Shown here: positions 8,721 to 19,131 of the stretch, one piece after another
Layout: each line of letters begins with the position of its first letter
Numbering within the stretch: the first letter of the stretch is position 1
Notes under the pieces: model-generated
What the model was told of the DNA's origin: nothing
What the model saw: only the letters and a program-made list of their open reading frames with translations
The model's database searches: none
Source: JAKFWF01 sp963732635
GTDB lineage: Bacteria > Pseudomonadota > Alphaproteobacteria > Rhizobiales > Hyphomicrobiaceae
NCBI GenBank assembly: GCA_963732635.1
Contig: CAVTAL010000019.1
Coordinates: 310,001 to 374,000 of the forward strand
Reading direction: 5' to 3'
DNA length: 64,000 nucleotides
Position numbers and translations under genes: made by a program

Positions 8721-10364
8721 TTACATATCCATGCCGCCCATGCCGCCCATGCCACCCGGCATGCCGCCGCCGCCCGAGCCACCCTTCTTCGGGGCCTCGG
8801 CGATGCCAGCTTCCGTGGTGATCATCAGGCCGGCGATCGAGGCGGCGTCCTGCAGGGCGGTGCGAACCACCTTGGCCGGATCGATGATGCCCTTCTCGAT
8901 CATGTCGCCGTACTCGTCCTTCTGGGCGTCGTAGCCGAAGGTGGCCGAGCGCGACTCGAGCACCTTGCCGACGACGATCGAGCCTTCGACGCCTGCGTTC
9001 TCGGCGATCTGACGGATCGGCGACTGCAGCGCCATCCGGATGATCTGGATGCCGGCTTCCTGGTCGTCGTTGTCACCCTTGACGGTGATCGAGGCGGAGG
9101 CCTTCAGCAGCATGACGCCGCCGCCGGCAACCACGCCTTCTTCAACCGCTGCGCGAGTGGCATTGAGTGCGTCATCGACGCGGTCCTTGCGCTCCTTCAC
9201 TTCGATCTCGGTGGCGCCGCCGACCTTGATCACGGCCACGCCGCCAGCGAGCTTCGCAAGACGCTCCTGCAGCTTTTCACGGTCGTAGTCCGAAGTGGTT
9301 TCCTCGATCTGCGCCTTGATCTGGGCGACGCGGGCTTCGATGTCCTTCTTCTTGCCGGCGCCGTCGACGATCGTGGTGTTGTCCTTGTCGATCGAGACGC
9401 GCTTGGCGCGGCCGAGCATCTCCATCGTCACATTCTCGAGCTTGATGCCGAGATCTTCCGAAACGGTCTGGCCGTTCGTCAGGGTGGCGATATCTTCCAG
9501 CATTGCCTTGCGACGATCGCCGAAGCCTGGCGCCTTGACGGCGCAGACCTTGAGGCCGCCACGCAGCTTGTTGACCACGAGCGTGGCAAGAGCCTCACCC
9601 TCAACGTCTTCCGAGATGATCAGCAACGGCTTGCCGGTCTGGACGACGGCTTCGAGGATCGGCAGCATGGCCTGCAGGCCAGTCAGCTTCTTCTCGTGGA
9701 TGAGGATGTAGGGGTCATCCAACTCAACGGTCATCTTGTCGGCGTTGGTGATGAAGTAGGGCGACAGGTAACCGCGGTCGAACTGCATGCCTTCGACGAC
9801 ATCGAGCTCGGTTTCGGCGGTCTTGGCTTCCTCGACGGTGATGACACCCTCGTTGCCGACCTTCTGCATCGCCTTGGCGATCATGTTGCCGATTTCGCTC
9901 TCGCCGTTGGCCGAGATAGTGCCGACCTGGGCGATCTCGCCCGAGTTCTTGACCTTCTTGGCCTTCTTGCCGATCTCTTCAACGACCTGGGCGACGGCCT
10001 TGTCGATGCCGCGCTTCAAATCCATCGGGTTCATGCCGGCGGCAACGCGCTTCAGGCCTTCACGCACGATCGCCTGGGCGAGCACGGTGGCGGTGGTGGT
10101 GCCGTCGCCGGCGACGTCGTTGGTCTTCGAGGCCACTTCACGCACCATCTGGGCGCCCATGTTCTCGAACTTGTCTTCGAGCTCGATCTCCTTCGCGACG
10201 GTCACGCCGTCCTTGGTGGTGCGCGGAGCGCCGAAGCTCTTCTCGATGATGACGTTGCGGCCCTTGGGGCCGAGCGTCACCTTGACGGCGTTGGCGAGGA
10301 TATCGACGCCGCGCAGCATGCGCTCGCGGGCATCGGCGGCAAATTTGACGTCTTTAGCAGCCAT
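8721..10364 (-). CDS. groL: Chaperonin GroEL (60 kDa subunit)
   Basis: The 547-residue product is a complete group I chaperonin. It begins MAAKDVKFAADARERML, has the ATP-binding GDGTT (residues 86-90) with catalytic Asp87, and ends in the Gly-Gly-Met tail (GGMPGGMGGMGGMDM) that projects into the ring cavity. It folds proteins with GroES in an ATP-driven cage. It lies 122 bases downstream of groS, with a GAAGGAA ribosome-binding site about seven bases before the ATG. Regulation through the upstream CIRCE is expected. Confidence 0.99.
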   Translation of the reverse strand: MAAKDVKFAADARERMLRGVDILANAVKVTLGPKGRNVIIEKSFGAPRTTKDGVTVAKEIELEDKFENMGAQMVREVASKTNDVAGDGTTTATVLAQAIVREGLKRVAAGMNPMDLKRGIDKAVAQVVEEIGKKAKKVKNSGEIAQVGTISANGESEIGNMIAKAMQKVGNEGVITVEEAKTAETELDVVEGMQFDRGYLSPYFITNADKMTVELDDPYILIHEKKLTGLQAMLPILEAVVQTGKPLLIISEDVEGEALATLVVNKLRGGLKVCAVKAPGFGDRRKAMLEDIATLTNGQTVSEDLGIKLENVTMEMLGRAKRVSIDKDNTTIVDGAGKKKDIEARVAQIKAQIEETTSDYDREKLQERLAKLAGGVAVIKVGGATEIEVKERKDRVDDALNATRAAVEEGVVAGGGVMLLKASASITVKGDNDDQEAGIQIIRMALQSPIRQIAENAGVEGSIVVGKVLESRSATFGYDAQKDEYGDMIEKGIIDPAKVVRTALQDAASIAGLMITTEAGIAEAPKKGGSGGGGMPGGMGGMGGMDM

Positions 10365-10384
10365 GTGGATTTTCCTTCGGAAAA

Positions 10385-10479
10385 TTGGGAGTGGGGAGTG
10401 GGCAATAGGGAGTGGGAAAACAGCGGAGCGGAGCAGGGAAGCTTTTCCCTATTCCCAACTCCCTATTCCCAACTCCCTT
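10385..10479 (-). repeat. Heptad-phased inverted repeat between groS and groL
   Basis: The left arm (10385-10420) is built from 7-base units such as GGGAGTG and GCAATAG. The right arm (10443-10479) is an exact tandem of a 14-base unit, CCCTATTCCCAACT, followed by a partial copy. The arms are imperfect reverse complements separated by about 22 bases, so the groS-groL transcript could form a long G/C hairpin here. The repeat fills almost the whole intercistronic gap. Confidence 0.85.
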
Positions 10480-10486
10480 CGCGTCA

Positions 10487-10777
10487 TCACTTCGTGATGA
10501 CGCCCATGATATCGCTCTCCTTCATGATGAGGAGATCCTTGCCGTCGATCTTGACTTCGGTGCCCGACCACTTGCCGAACAGCACCTTGTCGCCGGCCTT
10601 GACGTCGAGCGGCACGAGCTTGCCGGCTTCGTCGCGGGCGCCGGGGCCAGCGGCGACGATTTCACCCTGCATCGGCTTCTCGCCGGCAGTGTCGGGAATG
10701 ATGATGCCGCCAGCGGACTTGGTCTCGGCATCGGCGCGCTTGACGACCACGCGGTCGTGGAGAGGACGGAATTTCAT
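10487..10777 (-). CDS. groS: Co-chaperonin GroES (10 kDa)
   Basis: The 96-residue product begins MKFRPLHDRVVVKR and has the mobile loop (ETKSAGGIIIPDTA) that docks on GroEL, the GPGARDEAGKLVPLDVK turn and the KWSGTEVKIDGKDLLIMKESDI end. All are standard. The start was set at 10777 because GroES proteins begin exactly here; the longer open frame upstream runs through the CIRCE promoter region and is not coding. First gene of the groS-groL operon. Confidence 0.98.
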   Translation of the reverse strand: MKFRPLHDRVVVKRADAETKSAGGIIIPDTAGEKPMQGEIVAAGPGARDEAGKLVPLDVKAGDKVLFGKWSGTEVKIDGKDLLIMKESDIMGVITK

Positions 10778-10830
10778 GGGCAACTCATAAGCCTTGATTG
10801 ATGTTGCGGGGCGCGAGGCGAACTCGCTGC

Positions 10831-10857
10831 GTAGCACTCGACATTGTTGAGTGCTAA
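10831..10857 (-). promoter_or_regulatory. CIRCE operator (HrcA-binding inverted repeat)
   Basis: The inverted repeat TAGCACTC / GAGTGCTAA with a nine-base spacer matches the CIRCE consensus at all but the outermost base. It lies 54 bases upstream of the groS start and downstream of the predicted -10, where HrcA binding represses transcription at normal temperature. HrcA itself is not in the window. Confidence 0.95.
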
Positions 10858-10864
10858 CAAGCCT

Positions 10865-10893
10865 GAAATATGCTTCCCAATTAGCACTGTCAA
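10865..10893 (-). promoter_or_regulatory. Predicted groS-groL sigma-70-type promoter
   Basis: On the minus strand a perfect TTGACA lies at 10893-10888 and a TATTTC -10 candidate at 10870-10865, spaced 17 bases. The start point would fall just upstream of the CIRCE element. The -35 sits inside a second, half-conserved CIRCE-like sequence (10881-10907). Confidence 0.65.
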
Positions 10894-11025
10894 GCGGTGA
10901 GTGCCGAAAAATTCGACGAACGACCAACAAACCGGGCCGGCAGGCTCACCGGCCAGCGGGCGGAATACTTATAAAGCTGCAGGGTGATGCGATTGTGACG
11001 CTGTCTGACCGCGGCTCGGCAGCGA

Positions 11026-11484
11026 TCAAAGCGCCAGCTTCATGCCTTCATGACTGGCGACGAACCCGAGCCGAACATAGAACCTATGGGCGTCGGCGCG
11101 CGTCTTGTCGGTGGTCAGTTGCACGAGTTTGCAGTCCCGCGCGCGGCAAGCGTCGATCGCGAACCGCATCAGCGCTTCGCCGAGTTTTTGACCGCGCATG
11201 TGCTTGTCGATGCGGACGGATTCGATAAGGCCGCGCCACATGCCCTGGCGCGACAGTCCGGGGATGAAAGTGATCTGCAGGTAGCCGGCTACGACACCAT
11301 CGACCAGCAGAACCAACGGCAATTGGTTGGCATCACGCTCAAGGTTGGCGAATGCGGCCTGGTAGCGAGGCAGGGCCTCGAGTGAGGCATCCTCGCGGCC
11401 ACGACCAAGGTCGTCGTCGGCCAGCAGCGTGACGATGCCGGCCAAGTCGGCAACGGTGGCCCGGCGGATTTCAATCGCGCTCAT
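11026..11484 (-). CDS. GNAT-family N-acetyltransferase
   Basis: A 152-residue GNAT enzyme. It starts IEIRRATVADLAGIVTLLADDD, has the acetyl-CoA loop region RGQKLGEALMRFAIDACRARDC, and closes with HRFYVRLGFVASHEGMKLAL, a typical GNAT end. The start codon overlaps the dnaE stop by four bases (ATGA), so it is translationally coupled to dnaE. The acceptor substrate is not predictable. Confidence 0.88.
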   Translation of the reverse strand: MSAIEIRRATVADLAGIVTLLADDDLGRGREDASLEALPRYQAAFANLERDANQLPLVLLVDGVVAGYLQITFIPGLSRQGMWRGLIESVRIDKHMRGQKLGEALMRFAIDACRARDCKLVQLTTDKTRADAHRFYVRLGFVASHEGMKLAL

Positions 11485-14400
11485 TGCTCGATCACGCTCA
11501 GGATGCCGGGCAGTGTCGACAATTCGCCGATTTGGATCGGCGTCATGCTGAACTTCATGCGCGGGAAGGCGAGTTCGACCTCGGTGTCGCTGTTGGGGAG
11601 CCGCATGATGAATTGCACCTCGGCGCCGCGACCTGTGCCGGCCGCAGTTGTCTTCAGGTGGGTACGCAGTTCACCGAGTTTTTCCGGAGCGGCGGTAATG
11701 ATTTCGGCATCGAGTACAATGCGTAACCCCTTCATGGCGGCGGCGGCGGCAGCGTCGAGCGGTTCGAGCCCCTGGACGCGCATTTTGACGGTGTCGCCGT
11801 CGCGCTCGGCCTCGACCGCGATGACAACAGCAGTGCCAGCTTCCAGCAGATGGCCGCAGGCGTTGAGTGTATCGGAAAAGATCACCGCCTCGAACGAGCC
11901 GGTCTGGTCGGAGAACATGGCGAAGGCGAACTTGTTGCCCTTCTGACTGCGCCGCTCGCGCGCTGACACCACGATGCCCGCGAGGCGGCCGGCGGCGGCG
12001 CCGCGTTCAGTCGCGTCGAGGAATTCGACATATGACTGCACGCCGATGGTTTTCAGTGCAGTTTCGTAGGCATCGAGCGGATGTCCAGATAGGAAAAAAC
12101 CTATCGCCTTGAACTCTTCGTCGAGGCGTTCCATCGGCGTCCAGACTTTCGCCGGGCGCAGATCGAGGGTTGCGGCAGGGGCATTGCCGGCACCGCCGCC
12201 GCCGAACAGGTCGGACATGCCGACGGCGGCGTCCGAACTGATACGAGAGGCCAGCGCCATGATCTGCTCGACGTTGGCGTACACACGTGAGCGGCTCGCT
12301 TCGAACGCATCGAAGGCGCCGGCGGCGGCAAGCATTTCGAGGCCGCGCTTGTTGAGCGTCTTCGGGTTGAGGCGTCGGGCAAATTCCGATAGATCTTTGA
12401 ACGCTCCGTTCGCCTCGCGCTCGTCGATCACGGTCTGCACAGCTGCCGGCCCAATGTTCTTCAAGGCAGCCAGCGAATAACGGATAGCGCCGGGTTTGCC
12501 GTCGGCGCCCGGTATCGCATCGAAGTCGACGAAACTTTCGTTGACGCAAGGCGGCAGCACCTCGATGCCGGCGCGACGGGCTTCGCCGGCAAACATCGAC
12601 AGCTTATCGGTGTTGGCCATGTCGAGCGTCATCGAGGCGGCGAGGAATTCCTCGCGGTAGTTCGCCTTGAGGTAGGCGGTGTGGTAGCTGACGAGTGCGT
12701 AGGCCGCCGCATGGCTCTTGTTGAAGCCGTAGCCGGCGAACTTATCGACCAATTCGAAGATGTAGACCGCGTCTTGCTTCTTGACGCCCTTCTCCTGCGC
12801 GCCCTCGACGAAGCGGGCCTGCTGCTTGGCCATTTCGGCCTTGTCCTTCTTACCCATTGCGCGGCGCAGAAGGTCGGCTTGGCCGAGCGTATAGCCACCC
12901 ATTACCTGCGCGATCTGAATGACCTGCTCCTGATAGATGATGACGCCGTAGGTCTCTTTCAGGATGCCTTCGAGCAGCGGATGCAGGCAGTCGACCGGTT
13001 CCTCGCCGTGCTTGCGATGAATGTAGGTCGGGATGTTGTCCATGGGGCCAGGCCGGTACAGCGAGACCATGGCAATGATATCGTCGAACATGTCGGGCTT
13101 GAGCTTCTTCAAGCTCTCGCGCATGCCGGTCGACTCCAACTGGAAAACGCCGACAGTGTCGGCCTTGGCCAGGAGGTCGTAGGCTGCAAGTACCTTGGGG
13201 TCATCTCCGTCAATGGCGACCTTTGACAGGTCGACGTCGATGCCGCGCCGACGCTTGATCAACTCCACCGATTTTTGCAGCACCGTGAGCGTTTTGAGGC
13301 CGAGGAAGTCGAATTTCACGAGGCCAGCGGCTTCGACCAGCTTCCAATTGAACTGGGTGACCGGGAAGTTCGACTTCGGATCGCGGTACATCGGCACCAG
13401 CTGATCGAGCGGACGATCGCCGATCACCATGCCTGCGGCGTGGGTCGAAGCGTGACGGTAGAGGCCTTCGAGTTTTTGGCTGATTTCGAGGAGTTTCGCG
13501 ACCATCGGGTCGTTGTCGCGCTCCTCCTGCAGCTTCGGCTCGCCCTCGATCGCCTCGGGCAGCGTAACCGGATGGGCCGGATTGTTGGGCACCAGCTTGC
13601 ACAGCCGGTCGACCTGACCGTAGGGCATCTGCAGCACACGGCCGACGTCGCGCAGCACCGCGCGGGCCTGCAGCTTGCCGTGCGTGATGATCTGGGCGAC
13701 GCGATCCGTGCCGTACTTCTGCTGCACGTAGAGGATCGTTTTCTCGCGGTTCTCCTGGCAGAAATCGATGTCGAAGTCGGGCATCGAGACGCGTTCGGGG
13801 TTTAGGAACCGCTCGAACAGCAAGCCGAAGCGCAAGGGATCGAGATCGGTGATCGTCAGCGAATAGGCGACGAGCGAGCCCGCGCCCGAGCCGCGGCCCG
13901 GCCCCACCGGCACGCCGTTCGCCTTCGACCACTTGATGAAGTCGGCCACGATCAGGAAGTAGCCGGGGAACTTCATCTTGGTGATGACGTCGACTTCGAA
14001 CGCGAGACGCTTCTGGTAGTCCTCTACCGTGAAGCCGGGTGCGAGCTTGATCTCGGTGAGGCGCTTGGCGAGGCCCTCCTCGGCCTGCCGCTTCATTTCG
14101 GCAGCTTCGGCGGCGAGTTGATCCTCCTCGGATGCGCCTTCGACGGTGGCGACGAAGCGCGGCAGGATCGGCTTGCGGCCGCGCGGGCGGAAGGCGCAGC
14201 GCTTGGCGATTTCCAGGGTGTTGGCGAGGGCTTCAGGCAAGTCAGCGAACAGCGCCGCCATCTCGGCCGGCGACTTGAAGCCGTGCTCGGGCGAAAGCCG
14301 CCGCCGGTTGTCCTCGACGATGTAGCTGCCTTCGGCGATGCAGATCAGCGCGTCGTGCGCCTCGTAGTCGTCGGAGGCCGCGAAGTAGGCCTCGTTGGTG

Positions 14401-15141
14401 GCGACGATCGGCAGGTCGAGCTTGTAGGCGAGTTCGAGCAACTGCGGCTCGACCTGGGCTTCGTGCGGCTAAGCCGTGGCGCTGGATCTCGACATAGAGG
14501 CGATCGCCGAAGATCTTCGACAGCGTCTTGAGGCGGGCCTCGGCGAGGTCCATCTGGCCATCGCGAATGGCGCGGTCGATTGGTCCATCCGGGCCGCCGG
14601 TCAGCGCGATCAGGCCGCCGCCTTGTGCTTCGAGCGCGTCGATCTTGATGTGCGTCGGCTCGGCGTCGGGGCATTGCAGATACGCCTTGCTCGCCAGCAC
14701 CATCAGATTGGCGTAGCCGCTGTCGTTGCTGGCGAGCAGCGCCAGCTGACCGGCCGGCTTCGACTGCGGTTCGTTGCGCATGCCGCGTGGCAGGCCATCC
14801 GACTGCTTGGCGTCGAGGAAGTCGAGTGCGAGCGTCACGCCGACGATCGGCTGGATGCCAGCGCCAGCGATCTTGTCGGAGAATTCGAGCGCGCCGAACA
14901 TATTGTTGGTGTCGGTCAGGCCGACGGCCGGATAGCCGAGCTTATCGGCAAGCTTGGCGATCTTGCCGATCGGCAACGCGCCTTCGAGCAGCGAATAGGC
15001 CGAATGCACCTTGAGGTGGATGTACGGGATCTTGGCTGTCGCTGTCGCTGTCGCGGCGGGTGCGGTCCCTCCGGCAGGCGCCGATCTGGCGTCCTCGCGC
15101 TGTTGGGCCTTGGCGTTGAGCTTCTGGATGGCGGCTGTCAT
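11481..15141 (-). CDS. dnaE: DNA polymerase III alpha subunit, with one frameshift
   Basis: The replicative polymerase catalytic subunit. The N-terminal PHP domain is clear (YIHLKVHSAYSLLEGALPIG, GLTDTNNMFGALEFS). It is followed by the polymerase core, with GPGRGSGAGSLVAYSL, MPDFDIDFCQENR and YGFNKSHAAAYALVSYH, then an OB-fold region near the end. The frame breaks at about 14463: HGLA is followed by EAQVEPQLLELAYKLD only if one base is dropped, after which the product is about 1219 residues, normal for DnaE. Because this is an essential gene, a sequencing error is the likeliest reason unless a second dnaE exists elsewhere. The N-terminus has a proline/alanine-rich lead of about 35 residues before the PHP domain. 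Confidence 0.95.
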
Positions 15142-15363
15142 GCGACCACATTAGCGCGCGGCGCTGATTCTGCACCATTCGTGCGCGACGACCTGTGGAT
15201 CGCCTGGGATAAATCGAAATCCAGCGTGCCGTGGTGCTGATCGACGAAGCCGGTGGCTGGGGGCGGTTCCGCCAGCTTGCTGGTATTGGCGCCACGATCA
15301 GGTTCTGGGCCATCGACAAGGCTGTCGACAGTATCGCCTATCCGAAGAAGCCCTGAGTTATGC

Positions 15364-15804
15364 TCAGTCGGCCGACGCGGTCGTCGTCACCTTTTTGAAG
15401 TAGGCCCGTGCCGGTGCCGGTAGCCGCATGGATGCCGACTTCTGGTCGGGTTCGGGGTCGCGCGCCTCGGGCGTGGTGTCGCTGACCCTAACCGTCGGGC
15501 GATTTCGCGCGCCGCCGTAGTTCGGGCTGAATGGTTCGTTCGGGTCGTCGGCCTGGACGCCCGGCGCGCGACGCGGCTCGATTGGCGCGTCCTTTATTGG
15601 ATCGCCGGGCGCGGCTTCGTAAGTCGCTTGTTTCTGAGGGGCTGGAACCGGCGGCTGGGCACCGGCCCATGCAGGATTTTGATATTGGGCCTGATTGGCG
15701 CTGCTGCAGGCGGCAACGGAGATCGCGAGGCTCGCGACGAGGGCGGCAACGACCAAAGTGCGCGCGGCACGTGGCAGCGACGGGTTGGCAAACACGAGAC
15801 GCAT
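15364..15804 (-). CDS. Proline-rich lipoprotein of unknown function
   Basis: From the ATG at 15804 the product is 146 residues. It has a signal sequence (RTLVVAALVASLAISVAAC) whose cysteine fits a lipobox, then a low-complexity Pro/Ala/Gln-rich stretch and a C-terminus with ARAYFKKVTTTASAD. It is probably lipid-anchored in the cell envelope. No family was recognised. An upstream in-frame ATG at 15855 would place the hydrophobic segment too far from the N-terminus. Confidence 0.65.
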   Translation of the reverse strand: MRLVFANPSLPRAARTLVVAALVASLAISVAACSSANQAQYQNPAWAGAQPPVPAPQKQATYEAAPGDPIKDAPIEPRRAPGVQADDPNEPFSPNYGGARNRPTVRVSDTTPEARDPEPDQKSASMRLPAPARAYFKKVTTTASAD

Positions 15805-16006
15805 GGGAACTGGAACTCCGGCAAACGCGACAGGAACTGGAGTTGAGACTGCCATCGCCGGGTAAACATCGGATTAAGCGCTGTGCCGGGGTGATATTGA
15901 GCGGGCAACGATGCCTGAATGGGCGCTGAACACAGCATTCAGGTTCGGTTCAAAGCGCGCGGAGCATCTTCGCTAAACCCTGTATCAACTTCCCCGGCGT
16001 GATCCA

Positions 16007-16035
16007 GGGGCCAGACCCGCAGGGTGGTCTGGCCC
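16007..16035. terminator. Strong hairpin, possible terminator
   Basis: The arms GGGCCAGACC and GGTCTGGCCC form a perfect 10-base-pair stem with an eight-base loop, followed on the plus strand by TATTTT. It lies between the lipoprotein and acyltransferase genes, about 46 bases beyond the acyltransferase stop. The T-run points the wrong way for that gene, so its role is uncertain. The rest of 15805-16080 shows nothing recognisable. Confidence 0.4.
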
Positions 16036-16080
16036 TATTTTGGGGCCCCTGCAGCATTGCGGGTGTCGAATTTGACCTCG

Positions 16081-18145
16081 CTACCGCGCGCCCAATTCAG
16101 GCAACTTGAACCGCGCTCCTAGAACCGCCGATCCGGTTGCGTTGAGATGTCCTCTGTCGAAATATAGAAACGTTGCATCCATAACAGTGGCGCACTGTCG
16201 CTCGGTGCACATCGCGTCGGTCGGCAATATGGCAGACACATGCGCGTTCTCCAGAGCCAACCTCTTAAGCAGCGCATTTGACCATTCCAATTGTGCTAGA
16301 ATCGGTTGTGCAGGTGTCTCGCAATTGGACCCAGGCAGGTTCGCTCGCAGCGCCTTAACGGCGCACCGCAATGGCAAATCCCCGGCAAGCTGTGGCAGCC
16401 CACCAACTAACAAAACTCGTATTCCGCGCTGGTCGAGGAAAGTTATCATGTCCCTCAAATACTGCTCGAAAAGTTCCCGCGCATTTTGGTTGCCATTCGC
16501 GTGCGCTACCTTGAATGGCAGCTCGATCCCATTTATGCGAGGCATGTACTCGTAGTGCGGCCAGTACGTAGATAGGATGGCTAGCCGCAGTCCCGGATTG
16601 GCATCAATGAAGCGCATAATGGTGTGCTGAAATACTGGGACACGGCTTATATTTTACTTCCGAGGTTTCCACCGCTCGTGCAAGTCCAATTACAAGGCCG
16701 CAGCCGTTTTGGGTAATCTGGCGAGCACTCAACCCGGCTCGAACCATCAGTGGCGCAAATGCTGGAACGAAGTGATCAGCCTGCGAATCGCCAATGATCA
16801 CCGCATCGTAAGAAGCGCTTTCAGGCTTGGGCCGACCAACATTGCAGAAAGCCTCATTGCGAAAGGCGTTCTCGACGTTTTCGCAAGCAAGGCGTTTGGA
16901 ATTCTGCCCAATCTTTTGCAGATAAACGGCACCCGCAGCTTCATCGAGGCGGCTCGGCAGGCCATCCGTAACAACCAATACCCGGCCAACAGCCGCGAAT
17001 ATGGCAATTGTGATCGCTCCGGCCACGAGTGCCGTTCTTTCTGGGAACCACAGCACGCCGCCGTGCGAGCGAAACGGGCGTTCAACCAATTTCCAGCTAA
17101 GCGTAGCTAGAACGACTGAAGCGATCAGCAAAAAGAGCAGTTCCAAACCTTGCGGTGCCCGCTCATTTGAATAGTGAGCGAGCGACAAAATCGGCCAATG
17201 CCAAAGGTAGAGCGAGTAGGATATGAGTCCGACGAATGCCATCGGCCGAATTGCCAACAAGCGGCAAGCGGATGGCAAATGCTGTTGACTACTGGCGAGC
17301 AGAATGACCGTGCCGACACAGGCCGGGACCGCAAGCACGCCGGGGAATGGCGAACGCGAATTCAATAACAAGATGCTGCCACCGATCAGCAAAAGACCGA
17401 CCCAGGCCAGCACCTCGGAGGAGGCCGTGCCCAATCGAACTATCGAGGTCGCCAACGTCAGCGCCAGGACTGCGCCCGTAAGCAACTCCCACGCCCGCGC
17501 TTGCAATAAATAGAACGCAAATCTCTGATCGTGCCCCAGCATGTATTGGGCAATTGCCAACGATACAAGTAGTGCAACCACAGACAAGGCGAGTACGGCG
17601 CGACGGGGGAGAAACTGTAGAAGTAGCATCAGCAAGAGTGGCCAGATGAGATAGAACTGCTCCTCGATCGATAGGGACCAAGTGTGAAGCAGCGGCTTCT
17701 CGTGCGCTGGTGAATTAAAGTAGCCTGCCAGTTTATAAAAAACCAAGTTGGCATAGACTAGGCTTGCGCCTCCGAGGCTAACTCCAAGTTCACGAAAGGC
17801 GTCCGGAAGAAGGATATACCATCCGCCAGCCACCGTCGCAGCGTAGACCACCGCTGCCGCGGGCAGGAGCCGGCGTACCCGTCGCGCGAAGAAGCTAACC
17901 AATGAGAACGTGCCCGTGTCGAGTTCCCGAACGATCAGCCGTGTGATCAAGAACCCCGAGATTACGAAGAAAATGTCAACGCCAACGAAGCCACCGGAGA
18001 CAATGTCCGGGAAGGCGTGAAACCCAACAACGGATAAGATCGCGACAGCTCTCAGGCCGTCAATTTCGGGTCTGTAGCGACCTGAATCCAAACTGTCCCA
18101 AGCGACACCGGCGCGCCGCTCCGCTGGGACGACAAATGATTGCAT
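16081..18145 (-). CDS. OafA/YrhL-type acyltransferase with C-terminal SGNH domain (frameshift)
   Basis: A membrane O-acyltransferase that modifies surface or secreted polysaccharide. The N-terminal acyltransferase_3 domain opens with YRPEIDGLRAVAILS and includes FFVISGFLITRLI and LLHTWSLSIEEQFYLIWPLL, with about ten membrane helices. The C-terminal part has an SGNH hydrolase-like domain: VIIGDSQADHF, and a late DRGHLNATGS with the expected catalytic Asp/His. The frame shifts by one base at about 16618 (in an AA pair) between the two halves; joined length is about 687 residues, normal for the fused family. It looks lower in GC than its neighbours, so lateral acquisition is possible. Start chosen at 18145, preceded by an AGGGGGA ribosome-binding site. 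Confidence 0.87.
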
Positions 18146-18365
18146 AGAAAGTTCCCCCTGGCGTCCGAGCCTTAGGCAATGGGGCGAGGCGCGACAAGCG
18201 CCCATTCGGCGACTTCGAAGTCAGCCGCCTGTGCTGACCGGATGGTTCCTCATCGGCCGCTCCGTCTCCCGAATTCCCCCTCCCGCACGTCGGATTTGCC
18301 TTGCGTGCGTTCACTCGATAGGGTCGGGCTTCCCTTTTTCCCAACCCCTCGATGGAGTTCCTCTC

Positions 18366-18968
18366 ATGGCTTTTGAGCTTCCCAAGCTGCCTTACGCCTA
18401 TGATGCGCTGGTGCCGTTCATGTCAAAAGAGACGCTCGAATTCCACCACGACAAGCATCACAACGCCTACGTGACGGCCGGCAATACGCTGGCCGGCGAC
18501 GGCACCAAATATGCCGGCAAGGCAATCGAGGCGATCTGCGTCGAGGCCTTCTCGGCCAAGGATCAGCCGGTCATCAATCAGATCGGCCAGCACTACAACC
18601 ACATCCACTTCTGGAACTGGATGAAGGCGGGCGGCGGCGGCAAGAAGTTGCCAGCCAAGGTCGAAGCACTGGTCACTGCTTACGGTGGCTACGACAAGAT
18701 GCGCACCGACTTCATCCAGGCGGGTGTCACCCAGTTTGGTGCTGGCTGGTGCTGGCTCGCAGTAAAAAATGGCAAACTCGAAGTCATGAAGACACCGAAC
18801 GGCGAGAACCCGCTGATGCACGGCGCCAGCCCGATCCTGGGTTGTGATGTCTGGGAGCACAGCTACTACATCGACTATCGCAACCTGCGCCCGAAGTACC
18901 TTGAAGCGTTCGTCGACAGCCTCGTCAACTGGGACTACGTCGAGGAAATGCTCGGCAAGGTAAAGTAA
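18366..18968 (+). CDS. sodB: Superoxide dismutase, Fe/Mn type (iron-like)
   Basis: The 200-residue product begins MAFELPKLPYAYDAL, as iron SODs do. The metal ligands are visible: His27 (EFHHDKHH), His79 (HYNHIHFW), Asp162 and His166 (GCDVWEHSYY). FGAGWCWLAV is the usual interior signature. It converts superoxide to peroxide and oxygen in the cytoplasm. The longer upstream frame is not supported by homology; the ATG at 18366 is the family start. Metal choice between Fe and Mn is not certain from sequence alone. Confidence 0.96.
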   Translation: MAFELPKLPYAYDALVPFMSKETLEFHHDKHHNAYVTAGNTLAGDGTKYAGKAIEAICVEAFSAKDQPVINQIGQHYNHIHFWNWMKAGGGGKKLPAKVEALVTAYGGYDKMRTDFIQAGVTQFGAGWCWLAVKNGKLEVMKTPNGENPLMHGASPILGCDVWEHSYYIDYRNLRPKYLEAFVDSLVNWDYVEEMLGKVK

Positions 18969-19131
18969 GGCGGTTCAGAGCCTTAACTTGGGTCGGTCAT
19001 GACTGTGGCGCCGGGGTGACGCGAAGTTCGCGTGGCTCGCTCCGGCGCCGCTTGCGTCTTGCGGCTGTTCCTGCTGCCCGGCTAGGGTGACGGGGTAACA
19101 TTGAACGATATTCACGGCGTCCCAGTAGCTT

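Noticed and set aside
8604..10790. A 728-codon plus-strand reading frame opposite groS and groL
   Set aside because: It is a mirror of the highly biased chaperonin codons; no homology and no ribosome-binding site, while groS and groL are certain.
15213..15356. A short plus-strand frame (VVLIDEAGGWGRFRQLAG) between dnaE and the lipoprotein gene
   Set aside because: No ATG start, no ribosome-binding site and no recognisable family; at most a gene remnant, too weak to list.
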